Assembly (NCBI GenBank): GCA_028867035.1 | Contig: JAGWHB010000002.1 | Location: 148,852 to 212,851 of the forward strand | DNA length: 64,000 bases | Source: Nitrososphaerota archaeon | GTDB lineage: Archaea; Thermoproteota; Nitrososphaeria; Nitrososphaerales; Gagatemarchaeaceae | Reading direction: 5' to 3' | Shown here: positions 17,253 through 24,261 of the stretch, piece after piece | Position numbering within the stretch: the first letter of the stretch is position 1 | Layout: every line of letters starts with the position of its first letter | Program-made: the position numbers and the translations under genes | The notes under the pieces: generated by a model | The model's database searches: none | Told to the model about the DNA's origin: nothing | What the model saw: the letters and a program-made list of their open reading frames with translations, nothing else

Positions 17253-17555
17253 TTGGATGCGTTCGCAGGAGCGCTGGACGTGCTCAAGGCACTGCTCTCA
17301 TTGGGGCTGCTATTCTTCGCCTTCTCCCTCTACAGGATATTCCGCGGGGGGATGATGGAACGTGGGTTTACGCTGCTGGCGGTCGCCCCCCTGTTCTTCT
17401 TCATCTCCGAAGTGTCCAACGCTATCAAGAACTTCGGCTACCCCTTTTTTCAGGAGAAGCTCGTGGCAGACTCCTTCGAGGTCGCGTTCCTGGCCACGCT
17501 CTTCGCCGGCTTCTACTTCGTCGCCTCCGCCTGGAGAACCACGACACACCGGTGA
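17253..17555 (+). CDS. small membrane protein, unknown
   Basis: 100 residues with three hydrophobic segments (LKALLSLGLLFFAFSLYRIF, FTLLAVAPLFFFISEV, FLATLFAGFYFVASAW) and a basic C-terminus. I chose TTG 17253, which begins just before the first segment and lies about 34 bases after a TATA-like CTTATTA; a TTG at 17205 would add 16 Pro/Gly-rich residues. No motif identifies it. Confidence 0.5.
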   Translation: MDAFAGALDVLKALLSLGLLFFAFSLYRIFRGGMMERGFTLLAVAPLFFFISEVSNAIKNFGYPFFQEKLVADSFEVAFLATLFAGFYFVASAWRTTTHR

Positions 17556-17782
17556 CTGGACGGGCCATCGGGCTGAGAGGGACAGATGCGAAATCGGGAG
17601 GCAGCGGAGTGGCGCGGTACAACCCGAAGCGGCGTGAGCGCCATCAAGCCTGGTGGGTCAAGATGTTCGCCCGTGGGTGAATTGAAATGGACCGCCGCTG
17701 CAAGGCCCCGTCCTGCTGACAGATGTGGTACACCGTGCCTCCTTTCCTGTCAGCGAAAAAGACCCCTTGTCTAAAGGAAGAG

Positions 17783-17857
17783 TGCCCCGGGCGAGATTTG
17801 GACTCGCGTCGCTACCTCGAGAGGGTAACATGCTTGACCGGGCTACACCACCGGGGC
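17783..17857 (-). tRNA. tRNA-Glu (CTC)
   Basis: Seventy-five bases fold as a cloverleaf: acceptor GCCCCGG/CCGGGGC with discriminator A, D arm GTGTAGCCCGGTCAAGCAT, anticodon loop CTCTCGA with anticodon CTC (reads GAG), T arm GCGAG-TCCAAAT-CTCGC. No intron and no encoded CCA. The sequence closely follows other archaeal tRNA-Glu genes. A TATA box (CTATATCC on the minus strand) lies about 27 bases upstream. Confidence 0.92.
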
Positions 17858-17988
17858 CCGTCGTGGCCTTCCTGGGGTGTGGATATAGTGATTTAGTTCT
17901 GGGAATTTTTGGTTCTAACCCATGTGCATCATATCCGGAACACTTTCACAGAACTCCATGGACGAACTGTATCACATCCGTCGCTGCA

Positions 17989-17996
17989 ATTTATAG
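17989..17996 (+). promoter_or_regulatory. TATA box of tnpB
   Basis: ATTTATAG is centred 26 bases before the ATG at 18018, which supports that start and a leaderless transcript. Confidence 0.5.
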
Positions 17997-18017
17997 TAGA
18001 AACCCCGCTTGTGGCCG

Positions 18018-19208
18018 ATGCTCGAAGGAGTCACCGACTCACACCGCAAGACCCCGGTCAAGGTGACCAAATCCATTTCGCTCAGCTACTCCGCGTCAGA
18101 AGAGTTGCTTTCCCTGCTCGAGGATTTCCGACTGATGTGCAACGCCGCCATCAGGATCGCCGTCCAAGAGAAACCGAAGAACAGGTTCAAACTGATCGAG
18201 CTAGCGTACCCCCAGCTCAAAGAGTACGGCCTCCACACGCACTACATACTCTCCGCCTGCGAAGTCGCCTTCGCGGCCTATCGGAATAAGAATCGGAAGT
18301 CGATACCCTGCGTCAGAAGGGCGTTCCTCAAGCTCGACAACCAGTCGTACGCGCTCAATCACCTGCTGCTGAGGATACCGACGAAGCCGAGGAACTTCAT
18401 CTTTCTGACACTCCAAGGTTCAGAGCGCCATTTGTCCTACATTGACGACCCATGTTTGAAGAGAGCGTCGGTGACGATCACACTTACCTCTGTCGTCATC
18501 CCCTTCTCGAAGGAGGTCGAGGAATTCGAGCCGACCGGCTTCGTTGGCATAGACGTCAACGAGAGGAACGCCACCGCGTCAGCGACCGACGGCTGGCACC
18601 ACAGGTTCGACGAGCTCGGCGAGGTCGTCGAGATCAAGGAGCGGTACAGGGACATCAGGGCGGGCATCTCTCAGAAGACGAGAGGAGACAGGAGGATCGC
18701 CAAGAGGTTCCTCTCCAAATACGGCAAGAGGGAGAAGCGCAGGACAGAGAGCAGGCTCCACAAGATGACTTCACAAATCATCGGTTACGCGAAAGCGAAC
18801 AGGCTCGGCATCAAGATGGAGAAGCTGAAGGGGATCAGGAGGCTCTACAGGAAGGGGAACGGCCAGGGACCTTCCTTTCGTGGAAGGATGAACACCTGGG
18901 TCTACGGAGAGACCCAGAGACAGATCGACTACAAAGCGAAATGGGATGGGGTCCCATGCTGGTACGTGAACCCCCGAGGTACGTCCTCAAACTGCCTTTG
19001 TGGCTCCCGCGTCGCACCAATGCAGGACAGGAAGCTGTACTGCCCGAAGTGCGGCATATTATGGGACAGGGACGACCTCGCATCGAAGAAAATAATGGAC
19101 TGCGTGGTACCGCAGGCTCGGCCCTCCAGGGGAAGCGATGAAGGGGAACGAGGCGGCGACGGCTCCAATCCCCGGAGCGGATGGAGGGAAGGGAGGCTCA
19201 AAGGTTGA
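18018..19208 (+). CDS. tnpB: TnpB, solitary IS605/IS1341-type RNA-guided nuclease
   Basis: 396 residues. RuvC-like residues are Asp179 (GFVGIDVNERN), Glu268 (LGIKMEKLKGIRR) and the DRDD of WDRDDLASKKIM near 350. The zinc ribbon reads NCLCGSR and YCPKCGI: the first pair is C-x-C, not the usual C-x-x-C. TnpB proteins are RNA-guided DNA nucleases that aid transposon retention. No TnpA gene is nearby. The Gly/Arg/Ser-rich C-terminal tail (about 368-396) is typical where the coding end overlaps a guide-RNA scaffold. It lies 160 bases from tRNA-Glu. Confidence 0.85.
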   Translation: MLEGVTDSHRKTPVKVTKSISLSYSASEELLSLLEDFRLMCNAAIRIAVQEKPKNRFKLIELAYPQLKEYGLHTHYILSACEVAFAAYRNKNRKSIPCVRRAFLKLDNQSYALNHLLLRIPTKPRNFIFLTLQGSERHLSYIDDPCLKRASVTITLTSVVIPFSKEVEEFEPTGFVGIDVNERNATASATDGWHHRFDELGEVVEIKERYRDIRAGISQKTRGDRRIAKRFLSKYGKREKRRTESRLHKMTSQIIGYAKANRLGIKMEKLKGIRRLYRKGNGQGPSFRGRMNTWVYGETQRQIDYKAKWDGVPCWYVNPRGTSSNCLCGSRVAPMQDRKLYCPKCGILWDRDDLASKKIMDCVVPQARPSRGSDEGERGGDGSNPRSGWREGRLKG

Positions 19209-19275
19209 CGACACCCGGAGAGTTCCCAGAACCGTGGTTTCCTGTGAAAACCGAGAGTTTGCAGGAGATGGGGCT
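19090..19275 (+). ncRNA. possible TnpB guide RNA (omega RNA/reRNA) region
   Basis: In TnpB elements the guide RNA is made from the 3' end of tnpB and the sequence just after it. Here the last 100 coding bases are unusually GC-rich and low in amino-acid complexity, and they run into a 75-base gap before histone. Boundaries and guide are not determined by sequence alone; the call rests on family knowledge and position. Confidence 0.3.
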
Positions 19276-19283
19276 GCGCTGAT

Positions 19284-19511
19284 CTACTGATTCTGCTTGA
19301 GCACCGACTTCGCGGCCAACTTGATGTCCGAAGGCTTCACAGTCTTCCTCCCGGCGTGGGCGGCCAGCTCGACCGCCGCCTTGGAGATTGTCATCCCCAC
19401 CGACTCGAGCTCCGTTCTCAGCTCGATGGCAGCGTCGTCCCCGACCCTTTCTGCGCCGGCCTTTTTTATCACCCTGTAGACAGCCGCAAGGCCGAACTCG
19501 GAACTGGACAT
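19284..19511 (-). CDS. archaeal histone (HMf family)
   Basis: 75 residues forming one histone fold: helix 1 ([14 protein letters not shown]), loop AERVGDDAA, long helix 2 ([21 protein letters not shown]), loop GRKTVKP with the RKTVKPSDI signature, helix 3. No tail. It dimerises and wraps DNA. The ATG lies 26 bases from a strong TATA box with an A-rich BRE, so it is leaderless. A longer frame from 19598 would cover the promoter and is rejected. Confidence 0.95.
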   Translation of the reverse strand: MSSSEFGLAAVYRVIKKAGAERVGDDAAIELRTELESVGMTISKAAVELAAHAGRKTVKPSDIKLAAKSVLKQNQ

Positions 19512-19532
19512 TCGCCTTTGGGATGGACGCAG

Positions 19533-19540
19533 TATATTTA
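19533..19540 (-). promoter_or_regulatory. TATA/BRE promoter of the histone gene
   Basis: TAAATATA on the minus strand, preceded by AAAGGTTTT that fits a BRE, is centred 26 bases from the histone ATG. It is one of the clearest archaeal promoters in the window. Confidence 0.75.
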
Positions 19541-19712
19541 AAAACCTTTGGCCGATTTTACCCGCTCTCCGTCCCGTTTTCGCCTCTAAAACGCCCAAGC
19601 TGACCCCTATTCGGAAAACAGGTGGAAAAACTGCAGCCAGTCGTCCTTGCGTTCAGCTTTGCGTCGGAAGGCCATAGAGTGGGCTGAAATACCACTCTAC
19701 CTATGGAGTGGC

Positions 19713-20450
19713 GTGAGTTTTGTCGATTCGCACCTCCACCTGGACAGCCGCGACGTCGACGAACTCATGGGGTTCGCCGAAGCCACTGGAACTATGCTGT
19801 TTGCTTGCGGCATCGACAGGAAGACGTCAGAACAGGTGCTGAGCCTCCGGACCAAGCACCCGAAAACTGTGAGGCCTTTCGTCGGAGTCCACCCGTCCGA
19901 GGCGTTGAAGGGGAGAGATCTACGCTGGTTTGGCCCCAGTCTCGACAAGGCGGCAGGGGCAGGGGAGATAGGGCTGGACCCCACCTACTCCCCGACCGGT
20001 GAGAGGAGCGCGCAAAGGGAAGTATTACGACGACAGTTGGAGGTAGCACAAAATAGGGGAAAGCCGGTCCAGGTGCACTCGCGGAACGCCGAGCAGGAGT
20101 GCCTGGAAGTCCTTGGCACGTTCAACTTGGGAAACGTCCTCATGCACTGGCTGGAGGACGAGGCAGCCCTGGCGCATGCCTCAGAGAGGGGGTACTACGT
20201 CTCCTTCAGTCCTGCACTCCTCTACTCTGGACGGCTTCAGCGGATGGCCAGGAGGAGCGACCCCGACCTTGTCCTGGCCGAGTCAGACTCCCCGGTGTCC
20301 TACGGCCCCCTCGGAGGGGTCCACGGTCCTTCGCTGGTCCCCTCTGTGATATACAAGCTGTCCGAGCTCTGGGGCAAGCCATTCGACGACACCCTGGCCG
20401 CCACCGCCAGCAACGCCGTGCGATTCATCGGGTCCGCTGGGAAAGGTTAA
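19713..20450 (+). CDS. TatD-like metal-dependent hydrolase
   Basis: 245 residues. DSHLHLDSRD gives the HxH ligands near the N-terminus; GEIGLDPTYSP the Glu, QVHSRNAEQE and LMHWLEDE later His ligands, and LAESDSP the Asp. This is the TatD (DNase/deacetylase) amidohydrolase pattern. Substrate in archaea is not settled. I chose GTG at 19713, immediately before the first strand and 24 bases from a weak TATA (GAAATACC); the frame upstream to 19647 has no similarity. Confidence 0.85.
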   Translation: MSFVDSHLHLDSRDVDELMGFAEATGTMLFACGIDRKTSEQVLSLRTKHPKTVRPFVGVHPSEALKGRDLRWFGPSLDKAAGAGEIGLDPTYSPTGERSAQREVLRRQLEVAQNRGKPVQVHSRNAEQECLEVLGTFNLGNVLMHWLEDEAALAHASERGYYVSFSPALLYSGRLQRMARRSDPDLVLAESDSPVSYGPLGGVHGPSLVPSVIYKLSELWGKPFDDTLAATASNAVRFIGSAGKG

Positions 20451-20479
20451 TCATGGCACCCAGTCGGGCTTGACCGAAG

Positions 20480-20692
20480 TTGGACAGGACACGGAGGCTG
20501 TCGGAGGAGGTAATGCAGAGGCACCCGGAAGCCTTCGGCTCGGATTTTGAGCAGAACAAGAAGTCCCTGGAGGACCTTGCCCTTATCCCATCCAAGCAGC
20601 TCAGGAACAGGATGGCCGGGTACATCGCCAAGATGCACATAGCGGAAGAATCAGAGGCTGAGGAACCGGCCGCCGAAGAAACGAAGGAGTAG
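20480..20692 (+). CDS. rps17e: 30S ribosomal protein S17e
   Basis: 70 residues. RRLSEEVMQRHPEAFGSDFE, then QNKKSLEDL and SKQLRNRMAGYIAKMH, is the S17e signature found in archaeal and eukaryotic small subunits. The C-terminus is a Glu/Ala tail. TTG is the start; the only in-frame upstream codons end in a TGA three codons before. It begins a plus-strand run with the SerK-like, ubiquitin-like and Cgi121 genes spaced by 0-4 bases, probably one operon. Confidence 0.93.
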   Translation: MDRTRRLSEEVMQRHPEAFGSDFEQNKKSLEDLALIPSKQLRNRMAGYIAKMHIAEESEAEEPAAEETKE

Positions 20693-20695
20693 GCC

Positions 20696-21517
20696 TTGGT
20701 CCTGGCGACGGCGGGCTTCGCCCTCGGCATAAGACCTGTCAGCTCGCTGCTCCCCCACGAAGAAACAATCCCGGCCCACGTCAGACAGCTGGCGTCCGAT
20801 ATCAAGAGGGACGGGGTACAGAAGGATCCCATAATCATCGACAAGGACAGCGGGACAGTCCTCGACGGCATGCACAGGCTCGCAGCCTTCGGCGAATTGG
20901 GAGTGGAGAACGCCGTTGTCTGCTCCGTCGATTACAGTTCGAGGGCAGTGGGGCTGAGGCGATGGGCCAGGGTCTACAGGTTGAGCGCGGGTGACTCTCC
21001 GGCGGGAGCCATCGCAGCATTTGGGAATCTGAAGAAGAGCACTTTGGCTGAAGCGTTCTCGGAACTCGAAAGGAAGGACGCCGGTTTTGCGATCCTGACT
21101 TCCGGCGCGGCCTACTTGTCCCGGGGCGGGCTCAATGTGGGAGACGCGATGGGAGCTGTCGTCGCCTTCGACCGCCTCTCAGAGGACAGGCGGTGGGAAA
21201 GGCGCTTCGTCCCCGAAGACGAGGTCGACGTCCCCCTCCAGGATGCGGGGAATATTGTGCTGCTTGTGAGGAGGCTCGCGAAGGACGACGTGGTCGCCGC
21301 GGCCAAGACGGGGAGGCTCTTCCCCTGCAAGACCTCAATGCACGTGATCGACCCCAGACCGGTGGCCGTCGACTTCCCGATCAGGGAGCTCGACAGCGCG
21401 ACGACGGCGATTCTTCGGGAGAGGCTAGGGAAGCACGGAGGACGTTTGGAGCCCCCGGGAACCGTCTACGAAGGAAGAATGTATAAGGAAAGACTGCTGC
21501 TCCTCGACCAGGATTGA
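20696..21517 (+). CDS. SerK/SbnI-like ParB-fold kinase, putative free serine kinase
   Basis: 273 residues. The N-terminal ParB/sulfiredoxin fold carries VLDGMHRLAAFGELG, the DG-x-HR signature shared by SbnI and the archaeal ADP-dependent serine kinase SerK. SerK makes O-phosphoserine for cysteine synthesis. The C-terminal part (about 170-273) includes PCKTSMHVIDPRPVAVDFP. Activity here is inferred from the motif. It starts at TTG four bases after the S17e stop and overlaps the next gene by four bases. Confidence 0.7.
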   Translation: MVLATAGFALGIRPVSSLLPHEETIPAHVRQLASDIKRDGVQKDPIIIDKDSGTVLDGMHRLAAFGELGVENAVVCSVDYSSRAVGLRRWARVYRLSAGDSPAGAIAAFGNLKKSTLAEAFSELERKDAGFAILTSGAAYLSRGGLNVGDAMGAVVAFDRLSEDRRWERRFVPEDEVDVPLQDAGNIVLLVRRLAKDDVVAAAKTGRLFPCKTSMHVIDPRPVAVDFPIRELDSATTAILRERLGKHGGRLEPPGTVYEGRMYKERLLLLDQD

Positions 21518-21771
21518 TAGTCGTCCGCTGCCTCGGCCACATCGGCACCAGCGTCGGGAAAAAGGAGGTCGTATTCCCAGACGAGAAGATAGAGGCGTCC
21601 GACATAGTCGAAAGGCTGAGGGTGCAGTCGGGGAGCCAGGACCCAGGGTTCAGCAGGTACAACACGGTTGTGATGGTTGAAGATGGCGAGGCTTTCGTCC
21701 CCGCCGGGACATCGAAGATGGTCGAGGACGGCGCCCATGTGGTGCTGATCCCCTTCTCCCACGGCGGTTGA
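21514..21771 (+). CDS. ubiquitin-like small modifier protein (MoaD/ThiS/SAMP type)
   Basis: 85 residues with a beta-grasp pattern and a C-terminal Gly-Gly (PFSHGG). Such proteins are adenylated by an E1-like enzyme and serve as sulfur carriers or protein modifiers (SAMPs). The central VMVEDGEAFVPAGTSKMVED, followed by GAHVVLIP, fits the MoaD core. The TTG start overlaps the preceding stop. Sulfur carrier or modifier cannot be told apart from sequence. Confidence 0.75.
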   Translation: MIVVRCLGHIGTSVGKKEVVFPDEKIEASDIVERLRVQSGSQDPGFSRYNTVVMVEDGEAFVPAGTSKMVEDGAHVVLIPFSHGG

Positions 21772-21775
21772 CCGC

Positions 21776-22201
21776 ATGAAAATCCACGCGAGGGCCTTTG
21801 TCTGCGACGGTAAAACGGGCCTCGGACAGATGAAACAGGAGCTGGCGTCGGCGAACCCCGGGGCGCTTGTCCTGGCCGCCAGGGCGGGGTCAGTCAGGAA
21901 CGAGTTCTTGGTGGAGATGCTGGCGGCCCAGACCTTTCAGGCAATGTCGTCGGGGAGTCTGCTTGCGAACAAGCCGGAGATCGACCTCCTCCTGCGGCTC
22001 GCAGGAACGACCCAGATCTCCAGGGCCATCGAGGACCACGGGACCCGCCCGGGAGAGCGGTCCTTGTTGGTAGTCGCCGGCAGAAAGACGGTCGAGGGCC
22101 CCAAGCAGCTCGCCGAATTGGAGCTCCCGAGGCGCCGGATGACCCGGCCGGAGCTGATGAAGGTGGAGAGGGCCGCGCTCCTTAACGCACAGAGGCCCTA
22201 G
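21776..22201 (+). CDS. cgi121: KEOPS complex subunit Cgi121
   Basis: 141 residues. The segment KPEIDLLLRLAGTTQISRAI, followed by EDHG, is the most conserved part of archaeal Cgi121, which binds tRNA 3' CCA ends and helps KEOPS (Kae1-Bud32-Pcc1-Cgi121) add threonylcarbamoyl to A37. Length is normal. It is the last gene of the S17e operon and converges with the THUMP gene, overlapping by four bases. Sua5, which supplies the KEOPS substrate, lies two genes away. Confidence 0.82.
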   Translation: MKIHARAFVCDGKTGLGQMKQELASANPGALVLAARAGSVRNEFLVEMLAAQTFQAMSSGSLLANKPEIDLLLRLAGTTQISRAIEDHGTRPGERSLLVVAGRKTVEGPKQLAELELPRRRMTRPELMKVERAALLNAQRP

Positions 22202-22707
22202 ACGGCGCGCTTCAGTTTCTGTATGCTCACTATTTCGTGGGGGGATATTACCGAGATCCCCGAGTACTCTCCGAATATCTCTAGGAGGACCACCTTGTCA
22301 GGTGAGTCGAGGTTGACCTTCCTGTCGACAGCGTCCGCCAGAGCGTCGATCAGCTCCTTGTCCGCATAGGGTGATTCCCTCGCTTCTATGGTAATCCTGA
22401 ACGTCTCGCCAGGGCCTATCACCGACGAGAGCTCCTTCACTGCCTTCACTATCTCGGGGACTTTGGTGTCGACGACGCGGTCGACAGGGATTATACGAAG
22501 GATGAACCTCACCCTGAAGGGCTCAGAGCGGACGAAGTCCGTGATGAAAGAAAGCAGCGCCTTCGGGTTCTCGACGTCGACCTCGATTATCCCGTCGTAG
22601 GCAGACCTGTCGATGACGAGCTTGCGTGCGCCTGACAGGAGGGCTATCTCCTTGAACTCGGCCGACGCCCTTGCTTCGAGGCCTTTCGCAGAAGTGACTA
22701 TGAGGTT
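22198..22707 (-). CDS. THUMP-domain protein (Tan1-like), start codon unclear
   Basis: About 169 residues. NLIVTSAKGLEARASAEFKE begins a THUMP-associated ferredoxin-like fold, and RFILRIIPVDRVVDTKVPEI leads into the THUMP domain ending in DKVVLLEIFGEYSGISVI. Relatives bind tRNA; Tan1 assists cytidine acetylation. The first in-frame ATG (22512) would cut off 65 residues of good coding sequence, while upstream of Asn-Leu-Ile-Val no ATG, GTG or TTG exists in frame. The true start may be a rare codon, or there may be a base error. The 5' end overlaps the sua5 stop. Confidence 0.7.
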   Translation of the reverse strand, partial: NLIVTSAKGLEARASAEFKEIALLSGARKLVIDRSAYDGIIEVDVENPKALLSFITDFVRSEPFRVRFILRIIPVDRVVDTKVPEIVKAVKELSSVIGPGETFRITIEARESPYADKELIDALADAVDRKVNLDSPDKVVLLEIFGEYSGISVISPHEIVSIQKLKRAV

Positions 22708-23315
22708 CGTCGGCCTTTCATCCCTTTTCCGACCCCGATTGGACCAGTTCTTAAGATTGTGACCTCGTCCCCGACCACACGCACCACCGTCGACTCGAGA
22801 CCTCCGCGGGCGCCGCCGTCCAGGACGAGGTCCACGGAGCCGCCCATCTGTTCAATCGCCTCGGCGGCGGTCTTGGCCGAGGGCCTCCCGGAGAGGTTGG
22901 CGCTGGTTCCCGTGAGCCAACCCCCGCAGGCGGCTATCAGCTCCAGGCAGGGCACGTAGTCAGGGACCCTCACGCCGAGGGTCTCGTTGCCCTGGCTGAG
23001 CGCCTCGGGGACGCTCCTCCTCAATGGAGCCACGATGGTGAGGGCGCCGGGCCAATGAAATTCCGCCAGCTCCAGGGCTCTGCCCTTCAGAAGGACGACC
23101 TCCTTGGCCTTGGCGGCGGAGCTGCAGAGCACCGGGACGGCCTTGGCTCCCCTGCCCTTCGCCGCGAAGAGCCTCAGGACGGCCTTCTCATTGAACGGGT
23201 CGCAGCCCAGCCCATAGACCGTGTCGGTGGGGAAAACCACAAGGCCTCCCTCCTTGACAATCCTCGCCGCCTTCGCGATAGAACTGTGGTCCACCGGCAG
23301 GATACCCGGGCTCAA
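22698..23315 (-). CDS. sua5: Sua5/YrdC threonylcarbamoyl-AMP synthase
   Basis: 205 residues. KEGGLVVFPTDTVYGLGCDP is the YrdC nucleotide/bicarbonate-binding signature; FHWPGALTIV, GVRVPDYV and TGTSANLSGRPSAKT follow in order. It makes threonylcarbamoyl-AMP from threonine, bicarbonate and ATP for t6A. It is YrdC length, without the Sua5 C-terminal domain. TTG at 23315 is 30 bases from a TATA box; GTG at 23294 is an alternative. A longer frame to 23510 is antisense to an acidic micro-gene and not credible. Confidence 0.9.
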   Translation of the reverse strand: MSPGILPVDHSSIAKAARIVKEGGLVVFPTDTVYGLGCDPFNEKAVLRLFAAKGRGAKAVPVLCSSAAKAKEVVLLKGRALELAEFHWPGALTIVAPLRRSVPEALSQGNETLGVRVPDYVPCLELIAACGGWLTGTSANLSGRPSAKTAAEAIEQMGGSVDLVLDGGARGGLESTVVRVVGDEVTILRTGPIGVGKGMKGRRTS

Positions 23316-23341
23316 CCTGAGCCTCCCCAAAAGACCGCGAC

Positions 23342-23349
23342 ATTTAATA
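23342..23349. promoter_or_regulatory. shared TATA box between sua5 and the acidic micro-ORF
   Basis: ATTTAATA is nearly self-complementary. It lies 30 bases from the sua5 TTG on the minus strand and 30 bases from the ATG of the acidic micro-ORF on the plus strand, so it could serve both directions. Confidence 0.45.
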
Positions 23350-23375
23350 GTGCAATCTAAATCGGCGGGGCCGGA

Positions 23376-23468
23376 ATGTCCGAAGAGGACCAGGAACTCG
23401 ACGAAGACCTCGACGAAGACTTGGACGAAGACGGATGGGAAGAAGACTCGGACGACGACGGGTTCTAA
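23376..23468 (+). CDS. 30-residue highly acidic micro-protein
   Basis: ATG-to-TAA frame of 30 residues, of which about 19 are Asp or Glu and none basic, with three LDED repeats and one Trp. It sits in the 235-base gap between sua5 and tpiA, 30 bases from a TATA box. It could be a nucleic-acid mimic, a metal or cation buffer, or a chaperone-like tail. I know no named family. Tandem GACGAAGAC repeats could also be chance low-complexity sequence. Confidence 0.45.
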   Translation: MSEEDQELDEDLDEDLDEDGWEEDSDDDGF

Positions 23469-23550
23469 GCCAGAACCGCCGAGCCGGGAACGCCCATCCA
23501 GGCACATCACACTTTAAGACACCTGGCCAGGTTGCCATCGGCAGCTCTCC

Positions 23551-24216
23551 TTGAAGACGATCATAGTCAACTGCAAGAACTACCCGGAAGTCATGGGGGA
23601 GGGGTCCGTCCGGCTCGCGCTGGCCGTCAAGAGGGCCGCGGACAGCCTGGGCGTCGAAGCGATTATCGCACCCCCTGCCCCGATGCTTGCGCTCGTGGCT
23701 TCAAGGACGAAGGCACTGGTCTACAGCCAGGCGGTTGCGGGCAAGACGGGGGACAAGACCACGGGCTACATCCTCCCCGAGGCGGTCAAGGCCGCAGGAG
23801 CGTCCGGGACGATACTGAACCACAGCGAGTCTCGGAGGCCATGGACGGAGCTTTCCAGGCTAGTCCCGAGGTTGGTCAGCATGGAGATGGGGGTCTGCCT
23901 CTGCGCTCAGACAAGCCAGGAGTCTGCCAAGCTGGCATCCCTTGGCCCGAAGTACGTGGCCATCGAGCCCCCCGAGCTGATCGGGACCGGGGTGGCGGTA
24001 TCGAAGGCGAAGCCTGAGCTCATCCAACGGACGGTGTCCGCGGTCAGAAAGTCGGGTTTCGGGGGGAAGATCCTATGCGGGGCGGGAATAGTGAGCGGAG
24101 AGGACGCGAGAAGGGCAGTGGAACTCGGGACAGACGGGGTGCTCGTGGCGAGCAGCGTCGTGAAGTCGGCCGACTGGGAGGGCAAGATCCGTGAGCTTGC
24201 TGGTTCTCTATCTTGA
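23551..24216 (+). CDS. tpiA: triosephosphate isomerase, archaeal type
   Basis: 221 residues, the short archaeal tetrameric form. Asn7-Cys-Lys9, His91 (LNHSES) and Glu139 (IEPPELIGTG) are the active-site residues; CGAGIVSGEDARRA and GTDGVLVASSVV form the phosphate grip. It interconverts glyceraldehyde-3-phosphate and dihydroxyacetone phosphate. TTG is the start. With the FBPase and aldolase just downstream it fits gluconeogenesis. Confidence 0.93.
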   Translation: MKTIIVNCKNYPEVMGEGSVRLALAVKRAADSLGVEAIIAPPAPMLALVASRTKALVYSQAVAGKTGDKTTGYILPEAVKAAGASGTILNHSESRRPWTELSRLVPRLVSMEMGVCLCAQTSQESAKLASLGPKYVAIEPPELIGTGVAVSKAKPELIQRTVSAVRKSGFGGKILCGAGIVSGEDARRAVELGTDGVLVASSVVKSADWEGKIRELAGSLS

Positions 24217-24232
24217 GAACCGCCTTCTCCCG

Positions 24233-24240
24233 TTAAATAC
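24233..24240 (+). promoter_or_regulatory. TATA box of gdhA
   Basis: TTAAATAC is centred 25-26 bases before the gdhA ATG, implying a leaderless message. A second AT-rich tract follows immediately and could act as a wider promoter. Confidence 0.6.
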
Positions 24241-24261
24241 AATATTAAAAACGGCCAATTT

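Noticed and set aside
17609..17680. 23-residue basic frame (RYNPKRRERHQAWWVKMFAR)
   Set aside because: Looks natural but is too short to support without conservation data; no family recognised. Worth checking for homologues.
17679..17690. 12-base exact match GAATTGAAATGG to the herA/integrase junction at 9529-9540
   Set aside because: Tempting as an attachment-site copy, but matches of this length are expected by chance in 64 kb and no element end is visible there.
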